Below are positions 1 to 8,815 of a DNA stretch of 64,000 nucleotides, piece after piece. The DNA comes from Achromobacter xylosoxidans A8 (lineage in GTDB: Bacteria; Pseudomonadota; Gammaproteobacteria; Burkholderiales; Burkholderiaceae_B), in contig NC_014642.1 in the NCBI RefSeq assembly GCF_000165835.1, positions 183,896 to 247,895 on the forward strand, written 5' to 3'. The notes below the pieces were generated by a model. It did no database searches and had not been told where the DNA came from. It saw nothing but the letters and a program-made list of their open reading frames with translations. The position numbers were made by a program, and so were the translations under genes. Every line of letters starts with the position of its first letter. The stretch's first letter is position 1.

Positions 1-5
1 AGCCA

Positions 6-233
6 ATGAGCCACATGATTGTCCGGCTCATCTTTTGCGCGCTTGTGTTCTTCGGCCCTGGCTTGGCGAATTTCTACATTCTCCAGGGAATTCCCCCGGA
101 TGTGGGCACAGACACCCCGATACTACGGACGGTTGTCACGCTAGTCATTGTCGGCACCCCCTGGTTTGCGCTGGCTGCCCACTGGGTGGAAACAATTGCA
201 AAGCGCAGGGAGAACCAACCTGCCCCGCGATGA
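6..233 (+). CDS. small membrane protein, unknown function
   Basis: Encodes 75 residues with two hydrophobic stretches (about residues 5-27 and 38-60) and a short basic, polar C-terminal tail, so it is probably a two-span inner-membrane protein. A second in-frame ATG lies at 15 and no strong ribosome binding site decides between them. I do not recognise a family. The window starts just upstream, so its operon context cannot be judged. Coding status rests on length, the membrane pattern and the absence of a better reading. Confidence 0.45.
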   Translation: MSHMIVRLIFCALVFFGPGLANFYILQGIPPDVGTDTPILRTVVTLVIVGTPWFALAAHWVETIAKRRENQPAPR

Positions 234-301
234 CCTTTCCTCCTGCCCAAGCAGCATGATATCGATCCTCCGCGCCTAGCCGACACGCCCAAGGTTCTCA
301 A

Positions 302-808
302 TTGACCCCCAACCACCCCAACTCCGGTCTCCGCAGCGTCGAGGGAGACGTTTCCACCCTCCTCGCCTTCATCTTTGAGCATTTCGGGCGGCCAGGTGAC
401 GCCGGCGCCTTGCCGGATGCAGTCGTTCTTGCCGTTCGCCGTCTTGAGGCGGATATCGCAGCTAGGGGCTCGCTATCAGCCGCTCGCGGCAGAAAGCACG
501 CCGCCCCCCAGGCGCCGGCCAGCGAAGCGCCCGGCTCCGCAGCGCCTCGGGTAGGGCCGGATGTAAACAATAGGTTGCTCGCCGCCGCCAAGGGTATGAC
601 GTCCCTCTATCCGCACGTCTGGGACCGCACTGATGGCAGCCTAATCGTGTTTCCCGAGAACGTAAGCCGGTTTGACGCGGCCTTTGATGCCTTGCGTATC
701 GCGACAGGGGAAGCCGTTGAAGAAGTTGAAGACCAAGACGAGGGCACCGCGCTAGCGTCAGGTTCATCAGACGAGACAATTCTTGGGAGTGGTCGACCGC
801 TCGGGTAA
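302..808 (+). CDS. hypothetical plasmid/phage-type protein
   Basis: Encodes 168 residues from a TTG start preceded by AAGG at a sensible distance. The middle is an Ala/Pro-rich linker (about 60-90). The second half, around residues 92-140, reads as a compact domain beginning NRLLAAAKGM, a style common in accessory phage and plasmid proteins. The C-terminus is acidic and then low in complexity. It overlaps nothing on its strand, and the next gene follows about 70 bp later. No function can be assigned. Confidence 0.5.
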   Translation: MTPNHPNSGLRSVEGDVSTLLAFIFEHFGRPGDAGALPDAVVLAVRRLEADIAARGSLSAARGRKHAAPQAPASEAPGSAAPRVGPDVNNRLLAAAKGMTSLYPHVWDRTDGSLIVFPENVSRFDAAFDALRIATGEAVEEVEDQDEGTALASGSSDETILGSGRPLG

Positions 809-875
809 TCTAGATTGTGATCATGGGCATCCCCCTGACTCTTCAAGAATTCAACTGGTCGAATTGAGTAACGCA

Positions 876-1415
876 ATGACTGATGCGAGCGGAACCAACA
901 TGAACGAAAATAATGCGTCCCAGCCCGAGCTGACGGATGAAGAAATCAAGGAAATCGAATCAAGCGTAGGCGGCACGTTTGGCCTGGGGCCGGTCCCCTT
1001 CGCTCGCGCCATTATCGCCGCTATGCTGTCCAAGCAGCGGGCCTCTGATGCAGCGCAGGCAGTGGCCTGGATGCATGAGGAAGACGAGACCCGCGTAATC
1101 TCGGCTCAACAAAAGGCGCAAGCCGAGCGCGATGGCGGTGCATATGCCTCGTCGCTGCGTCCTTATACCATCGCGCTGGGGCGCATTTCCCTCCCCCAGG
1201 CCAGCGGCGGAGCGGCGGGAGGAGAGGAAGTGGGCGCGCTCAAGTCCGCAACGCTTCTCGATCGACTCGGCGTTGATCGCACGGCGTGGGAGGCCGACAT
1301 GGTCGCAGCCGGCGCAAAGCATCTCGGCGATGAGTGTTGGGAATGGGAGACCGAGGATTTCGAGTTCCGCCTCTGGCAACAGGCGATCATTCGTGCGCGC
1401 AGCCTCTGCGCTTGA
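876..1415 (+). CDS. hypothetical protein, phage/plasmid accessory type
   Basis: Encodes 179 residues. I chose the ATG at 876 (MTDASG) over an upstream in-frame start because residues before it look like translated non-coding DNA; the ATG at 900 (MNENN) is also possible. The region LTDEEIKEIESS followed by PFARAIIAAMLSKQ resembles the short N-terminal helices of many phage and plasmid proteins of unknown function in Burkholderiales. The C-terminal part is rich in Trp and acidic residues. It converges with the secreted-protein gene that ends at 1452. No function is proposed. Confidence 0.55.
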   Translation: MTDASGTNMNENNASQPELTDEEIKEIESSVGGTFGLGPVPFARAIIAAMLSKQRASDAAQAVAWMHEEDETRVISAQQKAQAERDGGAYASSLRPYTIALGRISLPQASGGAAGGEEVGALKSATLLDRLGVDRTAWEADMVAAGAKHLGDECWEWETEDFEFRLWQQAIIRARSLCA

Positions 1416-1451
1416 ATTCAACAAACGAACGCGGAAAGGTGTGGCTGGGCG

Positions 1452-1886
1452 TCACTCCTCGCGCATACTGCACCCGTAAACTCTCTCTTCTTCGAAGCTT
1501 GAGACGATTCCGCCCAGAGGGGTGACGAACCCCAAAGTATCCTCCGTCCATCGAAACTGGGGCCCCTCGCTAAAGGCTAACGTTCGACTCTTCACGATCC
1601 CATTGGCGAGCTTATCCAAAACGAACACATAGCGCGTCGTTTTGATGTCAGCAATCGTGCTGACCAGTTTCTCGAACCGCTGAGGCTTTACGGTGCTGAT
1701 GTCCAGTTTGCCCGTGGCGAGCATCTTCGTCACGCGTAGCTCAATTCCATTCCACTGCCACTCCGCGGGCGTCTTAATTTCCTTTCCCTGAGAAATCGCG
1801 TGCTTGCAGCTGATGGTGAATCCCGCCTGTGCCGGGGTCGCACAGACTGCTGCCAAAATAAAGGCGCAGAAAATGGAAGGCTTCAT
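1452..1886 (-). CDS. small secreted protein, paralogue 1
   Basis: Encodes 144 residues. The ATG at 1886 starts a clear signal peptide (hydrophobic core, then ATPAQA before the mature GFTISC), so I prefer it to the longer reading. The mature protein has one Cys near each end, which could form a disulfide. It is homologous to the next gene upstream: both begin FTISCK after the signal and both close with a V-TP-G-(I/A)VSS pattern and a final Cys. I know no named family. It is probably periplasmic, and it lies at the distal end of the helicase operon. Confidence 0.65.
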   Translation of the reverse strand: MKPSIFCAFILAAVCATPAQAGFTISCKHAISQGKEIKTPAEWQWNGIELRVTKMLATGKLDISTVKPQRFEKLVSTIADIKTTRYVFVLDKLANGIVKSRTLAFSEGPQFRWTEDTLGFVTPLGGIVSSFEEERVYGCSMREE

Positions 1887-1970
1887 AGTTCGAGTGTCGA
1901 AGCGGAGAGGACGAAAGAACGCCCGAAAGCAGACCTCTAGGGCGTGCGAAATCAGCAAGACGTCTCGGCG

Positions 1971-2402
1971 TCAGGACTTCTTCCAAGTGCAGTTGCGATA
2001 CTCGTTCTGGTGCGAAGAGACGACAGCCCCTTCGGGGGTCACCAAGTTCCATGTTTCCGTGGCAAGCAATTGGTTGTCGCGCTCGAACACGTGATACGTC
2101 CTGGATTGCCGGTCACCATTGGACAGGACCGCCGTCACAAAGCCGTAGTAGGTATTGACGATTCCGCTGATGGAATCCCGCTGTACGAAATGAACGGGCT
2201 TATATCTGTTGGACTTTTCTTCCTTTTCGTGGGTGGTATACGTGGTGCTCACCTCTGAACCATCCCACCGCCATTGGATTGGACGCGCAGCATCTTTTGC
2301 AGGCTTTTCGATTTGAGTTTTGCAGCTGATGGTGAACGCCGCGTGTGCAGGCGCTGCGACGGCCGCGGTCAAAAGCAAAGCACCGATGACGGCATTTTTC
2401 AT
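1971..2402 (-). CDS. small secreted protein, paralogue 2
   Basis: Encodes 143 residues starting at MKNAVIGALLL, with a signal peptide ending near APAHA. After cleavage the protein starts AFTISCK, like its downstream neighbour, and has a matching C-terminal VTPEGAVVSS segment and a last Cys. The two genes are 84 bp apart in the same direction and look like an old tandem duplication, as the overall sequences have diverged strongly. Periplasmic or envelope location is inferred from the signal peptide. Function is unknown. Confidence 0.65.
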   Translation of the reverse strand: MKNAVIGALLLTAAVAAPAHAAFTISCKTQIEKPAKDAARPIQWRWDGSEVSTTYTTHEKEEKSNRYKPVHFVQRDSISGIVNTYYGFVTAVLSNGDRQSRTYHVFERDNQLLATETWNLVTPEGAVVSSHQNEYRNCTWKKS

Positions 2403-2531
2403 ACCTATATCCCCTGGGTGGATGGATGAAGCAATGCCCCACAGAAACGGCATTGGGGCATTTTCCGGAATCAACAATTGTAGGATTGCGGCTCAGGTAC
2501 AAAGGCGAGGGTTAGCCCCCAATTTTCGCCT

Positions 2532-3866
2532 CTATCCTCGGGGACGCTCGTATGTGGGGGCGGTCTTCTCCGCCGCTCGATCGGAATCCTTCCGGTGTTC
2601 GATGGCAGGTAGCGCCCCCAAACACTCGATAAGCGCTGTAGCCGCCGGCGCGGGCCGGTCCCGCTCGTCGACCAGCTTCATGATGGCGATGTCTTCCAGG
2701 CGAATTCGCCCGATCTCATCGAGATCTTGGTTCTCCGGCCGGCTGCGCTCGGTATCCAACCACCGCATGACCGCCTGAGCCTCGCCTTCGGTCCACCTGT
2801 TCCCCGGCCTGGCAGGCCCGATCACGCCGAGATCGCGTTCGGCCGCCGCCAGCCAGTCCATTTGGGCAGCGCTCAGCTTGTCATCTCCAAGTATGACGAG
2901 CGGCCGATGAATGATGGCCACGGGCGTTTGGCGAGGCCAAGCCTGGCGGTCGTCGTACCAGCCCTGCTCACGCACTTGGTAGAACTGGCTCCGGAGCGAT
3001 AGCCAATCCTTCGGCGTCGTGTACAGCAGCAGCTCGGCGCCGACATCACGCGCCACCCGAGCCAGTTCAAGGCGGCTCTGTGCGGGGGCCGGGGCATCCC
3101 CCAGGACCTCGCCCGAGGCATCATCGACCAGGGAGTTTCCGACCTTCGTCGTTCCCGCTGGCAGCCCGAGGTTGTGAACGGAGCGGCCCACCCAGTCCGA
3201 ATCCGCGACCAGCACGATACGCCCAAGGGATGCACGCTCGGGGGGCGTGGACGCCTCAGGCGCGACCAGGCGAATGCGTTCCACCCCGAGGACCGAAAGA
3301 ACCTCGTTGCCGGGCTCATCCCAGGACGCAGACACCAAGGCACGGCCGCCGCCCAGATCGATCTCGACCGCCGTAGCGCGCACGTCTGCACCGGCCCGCA
3401 CAGACGTCCATTCCCGCTCCGAATAGGCTGAGCCCAGCGGAATGCTCTCGGGGGCGCCTCGGTGATAGCGCAGACTCGCTTCAGGTTCGAATTCGGCCGG
3501 ATTCGCCCGCGGGAGAGCCCGCCGCCGGGGAGCAACAGGTTCCTGTTGGCCCACGTCCCCCGACCAGTATTCAACGTTTTCGTCGTCAGACTGGGTGAGC
3601 GGCGCCTCGTCCAGCCAGGCGGGCGGATCCAGCGCATCGATTGGGACGGCTTCGATCCCCACGCTTGGCTGCGAATGGGTCTGAAGGCCCTTTGCTGGAG
3701 CGGCTCCAAACGTGCTCCTACCTGGCTGACGCTCTTCAGAGGATGCCAGCGCCATCGGTGGCACGTTCACCTGCGGCGCCGGCCGGGGCGCCGGCGCACG
3801 GGGTGCTGGTGTTGGAGTATCAGGACCGACCAGACCAGTGCCCGGAATATTGAAGCGTATCCCCAT
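2532..3866 (-). CDS. unknown protein with N-terminal PGxGxVG motif and ERPRG tail
   Basis: Encodes 444 residues. The first 16 residues contain F-x-I-P-G-x-G-x-V-G-x-D, which the helicase two genes upstream carries with identical spacing. Residues 18-130 are a Pro/Ala-rich, acidic linker. A globular part follows (about 150-420) with no motif I recognise. It ends in TYERPRG, one of the basic tails shared by many proteins here. It lies in a minus-strand run after the helicase (6868) and the 347-residue gene (4947), about 37 bp downstream of the latter. It may be cargo or a partner of the transfer machinery; no enzymatic function is claimed. Confidence 0.7.
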   Translation of the reverse strand: MGIRFNIPGTGLVGPDTPTPAPRAPAPRPAPQVNVPPMALASSEERQPGRSTFGAAPAKGLQTHSQPSVGIEAVPIDALDPPAWLDEAPLTQSDDENVEYWSGDVGQQEPVAPRRRALPRANPAEFEPEASLRYHRGAPESIPLGSAYSEREWTSVRAGADVRATAVEIDLGGGRALVSASWDEPGNEVLSVLGVERIRLVAPEASTPPERASLGRIVLVADSDWVGRSVHNLGLPAGTTKVGNSLVDDASGEVLGDAPAPAQSRLELARVARDVGAELLLYTTPKDWLSLRSQFYQVREQGWYDDRQAWPRQTPVAIIHRPLVILGDDKLSAAQMDWLAAAERDLGVIGPARPGNRWTEGEAQAVMRWLDTERSRPENQDLDEIGRIRLEDIAIMKLVDERDRPAPAATALIECLGALPAIEHRKDSDRAAEKTAPTYERPRG

Positions 3867-3903
3867 AGTCGCTCACCCAAGAAGTAAATTTCAGTGGCCA
3901 GGA

Positions 3904-4947
3904 TTAGCCGTGTTCGCGCGGGCGTTCGATTTGCTGGGGCGCCGGCTCCTCGTCACCGAAGAAGCCGTCATCGACCGGCGGAGGCATTACAGGTGCTGGC
4001 AACTGGTCAACCGGTTGAAGTGCTGCCGCGCCGGTGTCGGCACCGTCCTGCTCTTGTGCTTGGTCCGCCGCCACCTGGTTGTATCCCAGCTGCTCAATAT
4101 GGACTTGGTGCGGCGCGTAGGGCTGGCCTACGTTCTCCAACTGGAAGGCAGACGGATGGCCCAGGGCAAAGATCAGTTCGCGCAGAGTCGGATCTTGCGC
4201 AACCAGGTCGGCGTACTCCTGGGCAAGCTCCGCAGAAGGGGCCACGAGTCGCATGCGAAGCACTCCGTCCGCGCGGTCTTCGGAGGAGTCCACGGGGAAG
4301 GAAGCGGTCTCAGCCTCCAATGCGCCGAAAACGGCGTCTGCCGGGCACGGGGAGACTTCACCCGCACCCCGGAGAGTGGCCGCCGCATGGAGTCGCCCGT
4401 ACGGTCGTTCGGTGACTGGCCCGGTCTCCACTTCGTCGTCAGCGTTCACTGCAGGAATCGACATCCGGAAGTTGACCAGCAGGCCTTGGACCTGCATGGG
4501 GCTGACAAACACCTCTTCTGCTCCGGTGTCACGCAGAATGTCGTCGATGGCCAAAAGCGCTCGATCGCGATCGCTCTCCAGCGCGAGCGCCATTTCGCTT
4601 CCGTCTTCTTGGGCAGCTCGCATGCTCGCGTACATGTCCGCCCAACGCGCCCGCACCATCGCGCCGATGTTGGCCTTCACGACAGGTAACAGGGCTTCAG
4701 GCACCTGCAGAATCGAGACAGTTGCCGCCTCCGACTCGCGGCGGGTGTAGTCGAAGAATTGCTCGTCAGCTCGGCGAATTGCTGAGTCGACTAAGAACTT
4801 ACCGTCCTCATAGGTCCCGTACACGCCGGCCAGGATATTGTTGAGTTGGCTGTCGCCGGGCGCCGAGCGAAGGACTGCCAGCGCAACCGTGGGGCTCTCG
4901 GCCGTGCTACCGGGGGCGGCGAGTTGGTTGTCTGTGATTTCAGGCAC
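3904..4947 (-). CDS. unknown protein with IERPREHG tail
   Basis: Encodes 347 residues. The N-terminal half is mainly helical with conserved-looking segments; the C-terminal 80 residues are rich in Gln, Pro and acidic residues and end QQIERPREHG. No signal peptide or membrane segment is seen. It is the second gene of the minus-strand run that begins with the helicase at 6868, separated from it by about 80 bp. I recognise no family. Its tail groups it with other candidate tagged proteins in this window. Confidence 0.7.
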   Translation of the reverse strand: MPEITDNQLAAPGSTAESPTVALAVLRSAPGDSQLNNILAGVYGTYEDGKFLVDSAIRRADEQFFDYTRRESEAATVSILQVPEALLPVVKANIGAMVRARWADMYASMRAAQEDGSEMALALESDRDRALLAIDDILRDTGAEEVFVSPMQVQGLLVNFRMSIPAVNADDEVETGPVTERPYGRLHAAATLRGAGEVSPCPADAVFGALEAETASFPVDSSEDRADGVLRMRLVAPSAELAQEYADLVAQDPTLRELIFALGHPSAFQLENVGQPYAPHQVHIEQLGYNQVAADQAQEQDGADTGAAALQPVDQLPAPVMPPPVDDGFFGDEEPAPQQIERPREHG

Positions 4948-5026
4948 TGAGGACTCCTACTTGGAAAGGTGACCCGCGTCTGCGGGCCAGGTTGAATTCG
5001 GTGCTCGCGGGGGCGCCACGCGCCCC

Positions 5027-6868
5027 CTAGGGTCGATCGCCCATCATCTCGGCGTGTGAGCTGGTCCGCGCCAGTGCCTCCTGCAGGAGAAGCCGCTCTT
5101 CGTCCATCCAGGCCCCAAGGGCCGGGTTCGGGCGGACGCAGTACTTCGCGCGGGACAGCGCCACGTACAGGAGGTTGATCTCTTGCTCGTCCTCTGAGGT
5201 CATCTGATCGGCCTGGTGTGCCGTCAGCGCGCGTTCGAAGGACTTGTCGAAGTCGTCGCAGAGCTCCACCTGGGGAAACTCCAGACCTTTGGATCCGTGG
5301 CCAGTGCCCAGGCCGATAGCCGCGTTTTCCAGAGTTTCGGAGACCTGTGAGTCGATGCGTTCCACCAGGTCGGGAATGCGGTGCCGATACTGCTCGACCA
5401 GTGCATGCAGGATTTTGGCGTCAGGATCACCCGTGCTTTCTGCGTACTGCCGCAGCTCCTCCCAACTGAGATAGCCGCGGAAGAACTCGTCGTTGACCTC
5501 ACGCACACGGCCCTCCCAGAGCGCGTATGCATCCAACAACATGTGCACGCGGTACTTGCCGATGCCGCCGACCCAGTAGATCGGGGTGTTCTTGGACTCC
5601 ACATGCGCGACAGCCATCTCAAAGAGCTTGGCATTGGTGCGCGCCAGATAGGTCGTGGATTCCTTTTCACTCCAGGGGCGATCCTGGCCGCAGCCCACCA
5701 CGCGTGCCGTTTCATGGGGCTTGAAAGCTGCCAGGACTAGATTGACCTTCTCCGCCGTCTCCGGGCCAAAGCGCCATGTTTCCGTCAACGTGTGGACCGA
5801 TGCATCCTCGGGCAAATGCTTAAAGATGTTGTAGGCGCCGCGGAACTTGTAGATGGACTGGTGCTCATCACCGATGATCATCAGCTTCGAACCGTACTCC
5901 CGCTGCTGGAGCACAAGCGCGGCCATCAGTGGGTTGGCGTCTTGGGCCTCTTCAAAGATGATGCGCTCGAAGCCGAGGTTCGGGCGGCCGAGAATGAAGC
6001 GCTTCAGGTATCCGTCGTGGGGAATGCGGCAGCGCCCGTGCGGATTCTTCATTTCCTCCCAAAGCGCATTCGCCTTCTGAGCGCATTCCTGCAGCCGTGC
6101 AATGCTCACCTTAGGATCAGCCGCCACCGCGCGCGCACTGTGGAGCTCGACGTCAATCGTAGGGGCAGTGTCGGCAAAGAACTCTTGAAACAAGCGCCCA
6201 ATCACCGCCACCTCATTCCAGCTCGGCCTTTTCCCAGTCAGCGTCTGCAGGTCATCCGTGATCGTCCGCGCATTCCAGTACTTCGGTACCCGGGCCCTCG
6301 TGCGGGCATCCAGCCCAAGGTACGCGATGGAGTGGCCCGTCCGACAATCGACGTTGCGTGGAAAGCGCAGCTTGGCTTCATCGGCATTGGCCTTTGCAAA
6401 GCTGACATACAGCATCTTCTCTTTCGGCCGGGCCTCCGCCACTCCGATCGAGGTGGTCGTTTTCCCGCTGCCCGACAGGGCCATCGCGGCCACGACTTCA
6501 GCGTCGTCGTCGATCACCCCCTGCTGGGACGCTGTGGGGGTGGGACGGGAGCGTGCGGGGCCCCGCTGTGCCGAGGGGGCGATCGGACGAGCGTTGCGAA
6601 ATGCCGCCGGCGCCGCAGCGCGGTCCACCTGGGGGCGCGGTGGTACTTGGTTCCCTGCTCCTCCCGAAGGCGGAAGCGCGCGCGATTGGCTTGCCATCTG
6701 CTGGCGCTGGTTGCCCTGCCGCGCCCCCGAGTCTGCTCCGACCGGTCCTACCCCTGGCACCACGAATCGAAAGCGCGGGCGGGCCACTTCGGGTGTCTCC
6801 CCTTCCGTCGGCATCACCTCCGACGCGTCGAGGTCCCGGGGCATCTCATCATTCCGCAGAATGGCCAT
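5027..6868 (-). CDS. UvrD/Rep-type superfamily 1 helicase
   Basis: Encodes 613 residues, an SF1A DNA helicase expected to unwind DNA 3' to 5' using ATP. Visible motifs: Walker A SGSGKTT (132-138), motif II EEAQD (306-310, with Glu in place of the usual Asp), motif III GDEHQSIYKFRG (333-344), a TWRFG segment, motif V GHGSKGLEF, and motif VI LLYVALSRAK. The 125-residue N-terminal extension is Pro/Gln-rich and carries F-V-V-P-G-V-G-P-V-G-A-D (35-46), shared with the 444-residue protein. The C-terminus ends MGDRP. It is first in a minus-strand operon, and the 22-bp dyad at 6895 lies 26 bp upstream of its start. It may process transferred or recombining plasmid DNA. Confidence 0.88.
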   Translation of the reverse strand: MAILRNDEMPRDLDASEVMPTEGETPEVARPRFRFVVPGVGPVGADSGARQGNQRQQMASQSRALPPSGGAGNQVPPRPQVDRAAAPAAFRNARPIAPSAQRGPARSRPTPTASQQGVIDDDAEVVAAMALSGSGKTTTSIGVAEARPKEKMLYVSFAKANADEAKLRFPRNVDCRTGHSIAYLGLDARTRARVPKYWNARTITDDLQTLTGKRPSWNEVAVIGRLFQEFFADTAPTIDVELHSARAVAADPKVSIARLQECAQKANALWEEMKNPHGRCRIPHDGYLKRFILGRPNLGFERIIFEEAQDANPLMAALVLQQREYGSKLMIIGDEHQSIYKFRGAYNIFKHLPEDASVHTLTETWRFGPETAEKVNLVLAAFKPHETARVVGCGQDRPWSEKESTTYLARTNAKLFEMAVAHVESKNTPIYWVGGIGKYRVHMLLDAYALWEGRVREVNDEFFRGYLSWEELRQYAESTGDPDAKILHALVEQYRHRIPDLVERIDSQVSETLENAAIGLGTGHGSKGLEFPQVELCDDFDKSFERALTAHQADQMTSEDEQEINLLYVALSRAKYCVRPNPALGAWMDEERLLLQEALARTSSHAEMMGDRP

Positions 6869-7181
6869 GGATCAAGTTCCAGTCATATATTTGTATGAAT
6901 GGTAAGTCTATTTCATTCTATGACCGCCCCAAATCTTGGCGGCCAAGCTGAGGCCGACTACTTGCGGCTCCTGCCCAGCGCTGCAGCCGGCGGATGCAAT
7001 TGGCCGCACACTAAAGGACTCCGGTTCGCCCGAGTCCAACGCGCCGACGAAAGCTTTGGAGCGATACCACCGCCCGGTAGGCTGATGTCTGAACTCGTCC
7101 TCGGTCCATCTGGCGATCGCGTCTCACCGTGCGTCGTCTGCCCAGGGCTCCATAATCAGACCACCCGCAGAAGGAGCAATC
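6869..7181. other. intergenic region upstream of helicase operon
   Basis: About 310 bp between the divergent helicase (minus) and the 109-residue gene (plus). The first 50 bp are AT-rich and hold the 22-bp dyad at 6895-6916. The rest is GC-rich and shows no convincing gene; readings in it lack start signals and family resemblance. It presumably carries promoters for both directions. Confidence 0.5.
6895..6916. promoter_or_regulatory. regulon operator site A (ATGAAT-N10-TTTCAT)
   Basis: A 22-bp dyad, ATGAAT, ten bases (ggtaagtcta), TTTCAT, in the AT-rich stretch 26 bp upstream of the helicase start. The same architecture recurs at 32569, 41136, 50717 and 58553, always between a transfer-related gene start and its upstream DNA. 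The ten central bases keep the pattern NNTAAKNCTA. I infer a repressor or activator site overlapping the operon promoter. Confidence 0.6.
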
Positions 7182-7511
7182 ATGCAAGCCATCATCGACC
7201 AATTGAAGAGGATCCAGAATCTGCAAAAGGACCCCGAGGCCTCCACCAATGGTCAGGTACTCGAAGCCCTGCTGGATGTATCGAATTCGTTCCCGGAGGT
7301 CATTGCGGTGCTCGAGGGGGCGCTCCACATTCAGCGCCCTTCAGTGAGCCAGCCCAAGCCTCAAGCACAGGAAGAGGCCCGAGACCTCATCGCGGATCTG
7401 TCTTCGGCCTTGGACAACGTCCTGCTCCACCACGGTAGCGCCATGCCTCATGGAGATACTGTGAGCCGCTTCGAGCTCGTCAGGCGGGCCGAGGCCTTTC
7501 TATCTCGATAG
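7182..7511 (+). CDS. small hypothetical protein
   Basis: Encodes 109 residues from an ATG preceded by AAGGAG at good spacing (7169-7176), which supports translation. The product is mostly helical and acidic with no signal peptide or membrane segment. It is followed within 170 bp by a hairpin and another small plus-strand gene. No family is recognised. Confidence 0.6.
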   Translation: MQAIIDQLKRIQNLQKDPEASTNGQVLEALLDVSNSFPEVIAVLEGALHIQRPSVSQPKPQAQEEARDLIADLSSALDNVLLHHGSAMPHGDTVSRFELVRRAEAFLSR

Positions 7512-7522
7512 CACCTGACCTG

Positions 7523-7544
7523 GGGCCGGGTTACTCTCCGGCCC
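7523..7544 (+). terminator. GC-rich hairpin, possible terminator
   Basis: Inverted repeat GGGCCGG ... CCGGCCC just after the stop of the 109-residue gene. No T-run follows, so it is a weak candidate for intrinsic termination and could simply be an RNA-stabilising stem. Confidence 0.3.
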
Positions 7545-7681
7545 TGACAGGGCATCAGCCATAGCCGACCTTGGACGGCTAGAACGGATTCCTTGGCCCG
7601 CCTCGTGGCGGACAACCCCGGCAATCAGTCCCCTGCTGCCGGCCGGCAAACCGGCGCGATCGCGCCACCATCACTGACACC

Positions 7682-7942
7682 ATGAAACTGATCCCAGTTA
7701 AGCCCAATGGGCTCGATCCTGTTGTTCTGGAGTATCGCGACGGCACCCGTCTACTCTTCAGCTATGAAACGCCGGTAGCGGCCTTCTCACCTGGGGGCGG
7801 GTTCATCGTCACCCGGGAGAACGTCTCAGTCACCACTGAGCGTCGCATCAAAGATTGGATCGGCTCGCAGCCCTTCCGAGATGCGGATCAGGCTGAGATC
7901 TTTGCGGTGATCACTGGCCGCCCTGTGCTCACGCGCGAATAG
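7682..7942 (+). CDS. small hypothetical protein (SYETPVAA type)
   Basis: Encodes 86 residues. A beta-rich pattern around LEYRDGTRLLFSYETPVAAF followed by ITRE-like segments is typical of small phage and plasmid proteins that keep this SYETPVA stretch. I cannot name the domain with certainty. It stands alone between small genes, with no obvious ribosome binding site. Confidence 0.55.
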   Translation: MKLIPVKPNGLDPVVLEYRDGTRLLFSYETPVAAFSPGGGFIVTRENVSVTTERRIKDWIGSQPFRDADQAEIFAVITGRPVLTRE

Positions 7943-8134
7943 ACGTGGTGCTGAAGGCAGGCTAGGCCCCGCGGCGCGCGCCCCCCCGGGCAGGTGCGGA
8001 GCAATCGCCGCGCCGCTGAACGCCGAGGCCAACCAGCTGAGGAGAGTCAGGCGGCCGCGTAGCTGCGAGAGTTTTGGGACGAGATATCGGCCCCGTAGAC
8101 TGAATGCACAGTCATCAAACACGAGGCAATTTGC

Positions 8135-8341
8135 ATGAACCTTTACACGTTTCAGCAGCTGGGCGAAAACCTTCCCGATTTGCAAGCAGAAGGTCGCACC
8201 GTCTACGAAGGTGTGCGCGCCATCAGTGACAGGATCAATGGCGGTGCCGTGCACATGTTCGGACACGACCACTATGCGATCAGCACCCATGAAGGTACCG
8301 GTCTATGCCAACTGCTCTTGAAATCGACCGCCGTCGTGTGA
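8135..8341 (+). CDS. small hypothetical protein
   Basis: Encodes 68 residues, MNLYTFQQLG to LLLKSTAVV, soluble and mixed alpha/beta in appearance. It is the last plus-strand gene before the repeat-bracketed block. No SD is evident directly upstream, but codon use looks native to the plasmid backbone. Function unknown. Confidence 0.5.
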   Translation: MNLYTFQQLGENLPDLQAEGRTVYEGVRAISDRINGGAVHMFGHDHYAISTHEGTGLCQLLLKSTAVV

Positions 8342-8481
8342 TTCCAATCGCCTGGCCTTCCGATCGGGCACGCGCCCCTCGCTTTCAAATGAGCTCGGCC
8401 CGCCGCGCGCGGCAGCAGCCCTGACACCTCGAAAGATTCCCCACCAGCGAAGCGGCCCAGCAGCGCGGACTGCTGCGGTAC

Positions 8482-8646
8482 GCCGGCCTGCCCTCGTGAA
8501 ACCATCCTCTCCGAAGGGCCTGGACGAAAACGCCCCCTAACCCTCGGCATGGCGATGGGGGAGCCTGGCATAACTGCCCACCGCGTTACCTGACCTTAGG
8601 GGAGCGACGGCGCCATGACACCGGGTAGTCAAGAAAATGTTGAACA
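8482..8646. repeat. left copy of the ~165-bp direct repeat
   Basis: Matches 12581-12743 in the same orientation, at roughly 90% identity by eye, with about a dozen substitutions and a small gap near position 8505. It preserves, on the minus strand, the last 19 codons of the 380-residue gene (VQHFLDYPVSWRRRSPKVR and its stop), followed by the downstream non-coding DNA. It is therefore a gene-end remnant lying 4.1 kb from the intact gene. The cargo block begins directly after it. Confidence 0.85.
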
Positions 8647-8815
8647 CTGGCCGCCCGGAACCTGGGGGCGCGCGCGGAAACTCCCGGGTGTCCGGCGCCG
8701 CGCGCGCCGCGCTTGCCCTCATTGCCGAGGCGAACTTGTCGCCGCCGCGCCAGCCACGCAAAATGGCGCCTGGCCTGTCGTTCCCGAACGAGTCTTTCCG
8801 TCCTCGGATCCATTC

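Noticed and set aside
6899..7438. Plus-strand 179-codon frame upstream of the 109-residue gene
   Set aside because: It overlaps the dyad and the well-supported 109-residue gene in another frame, and has no ribosome binding site.
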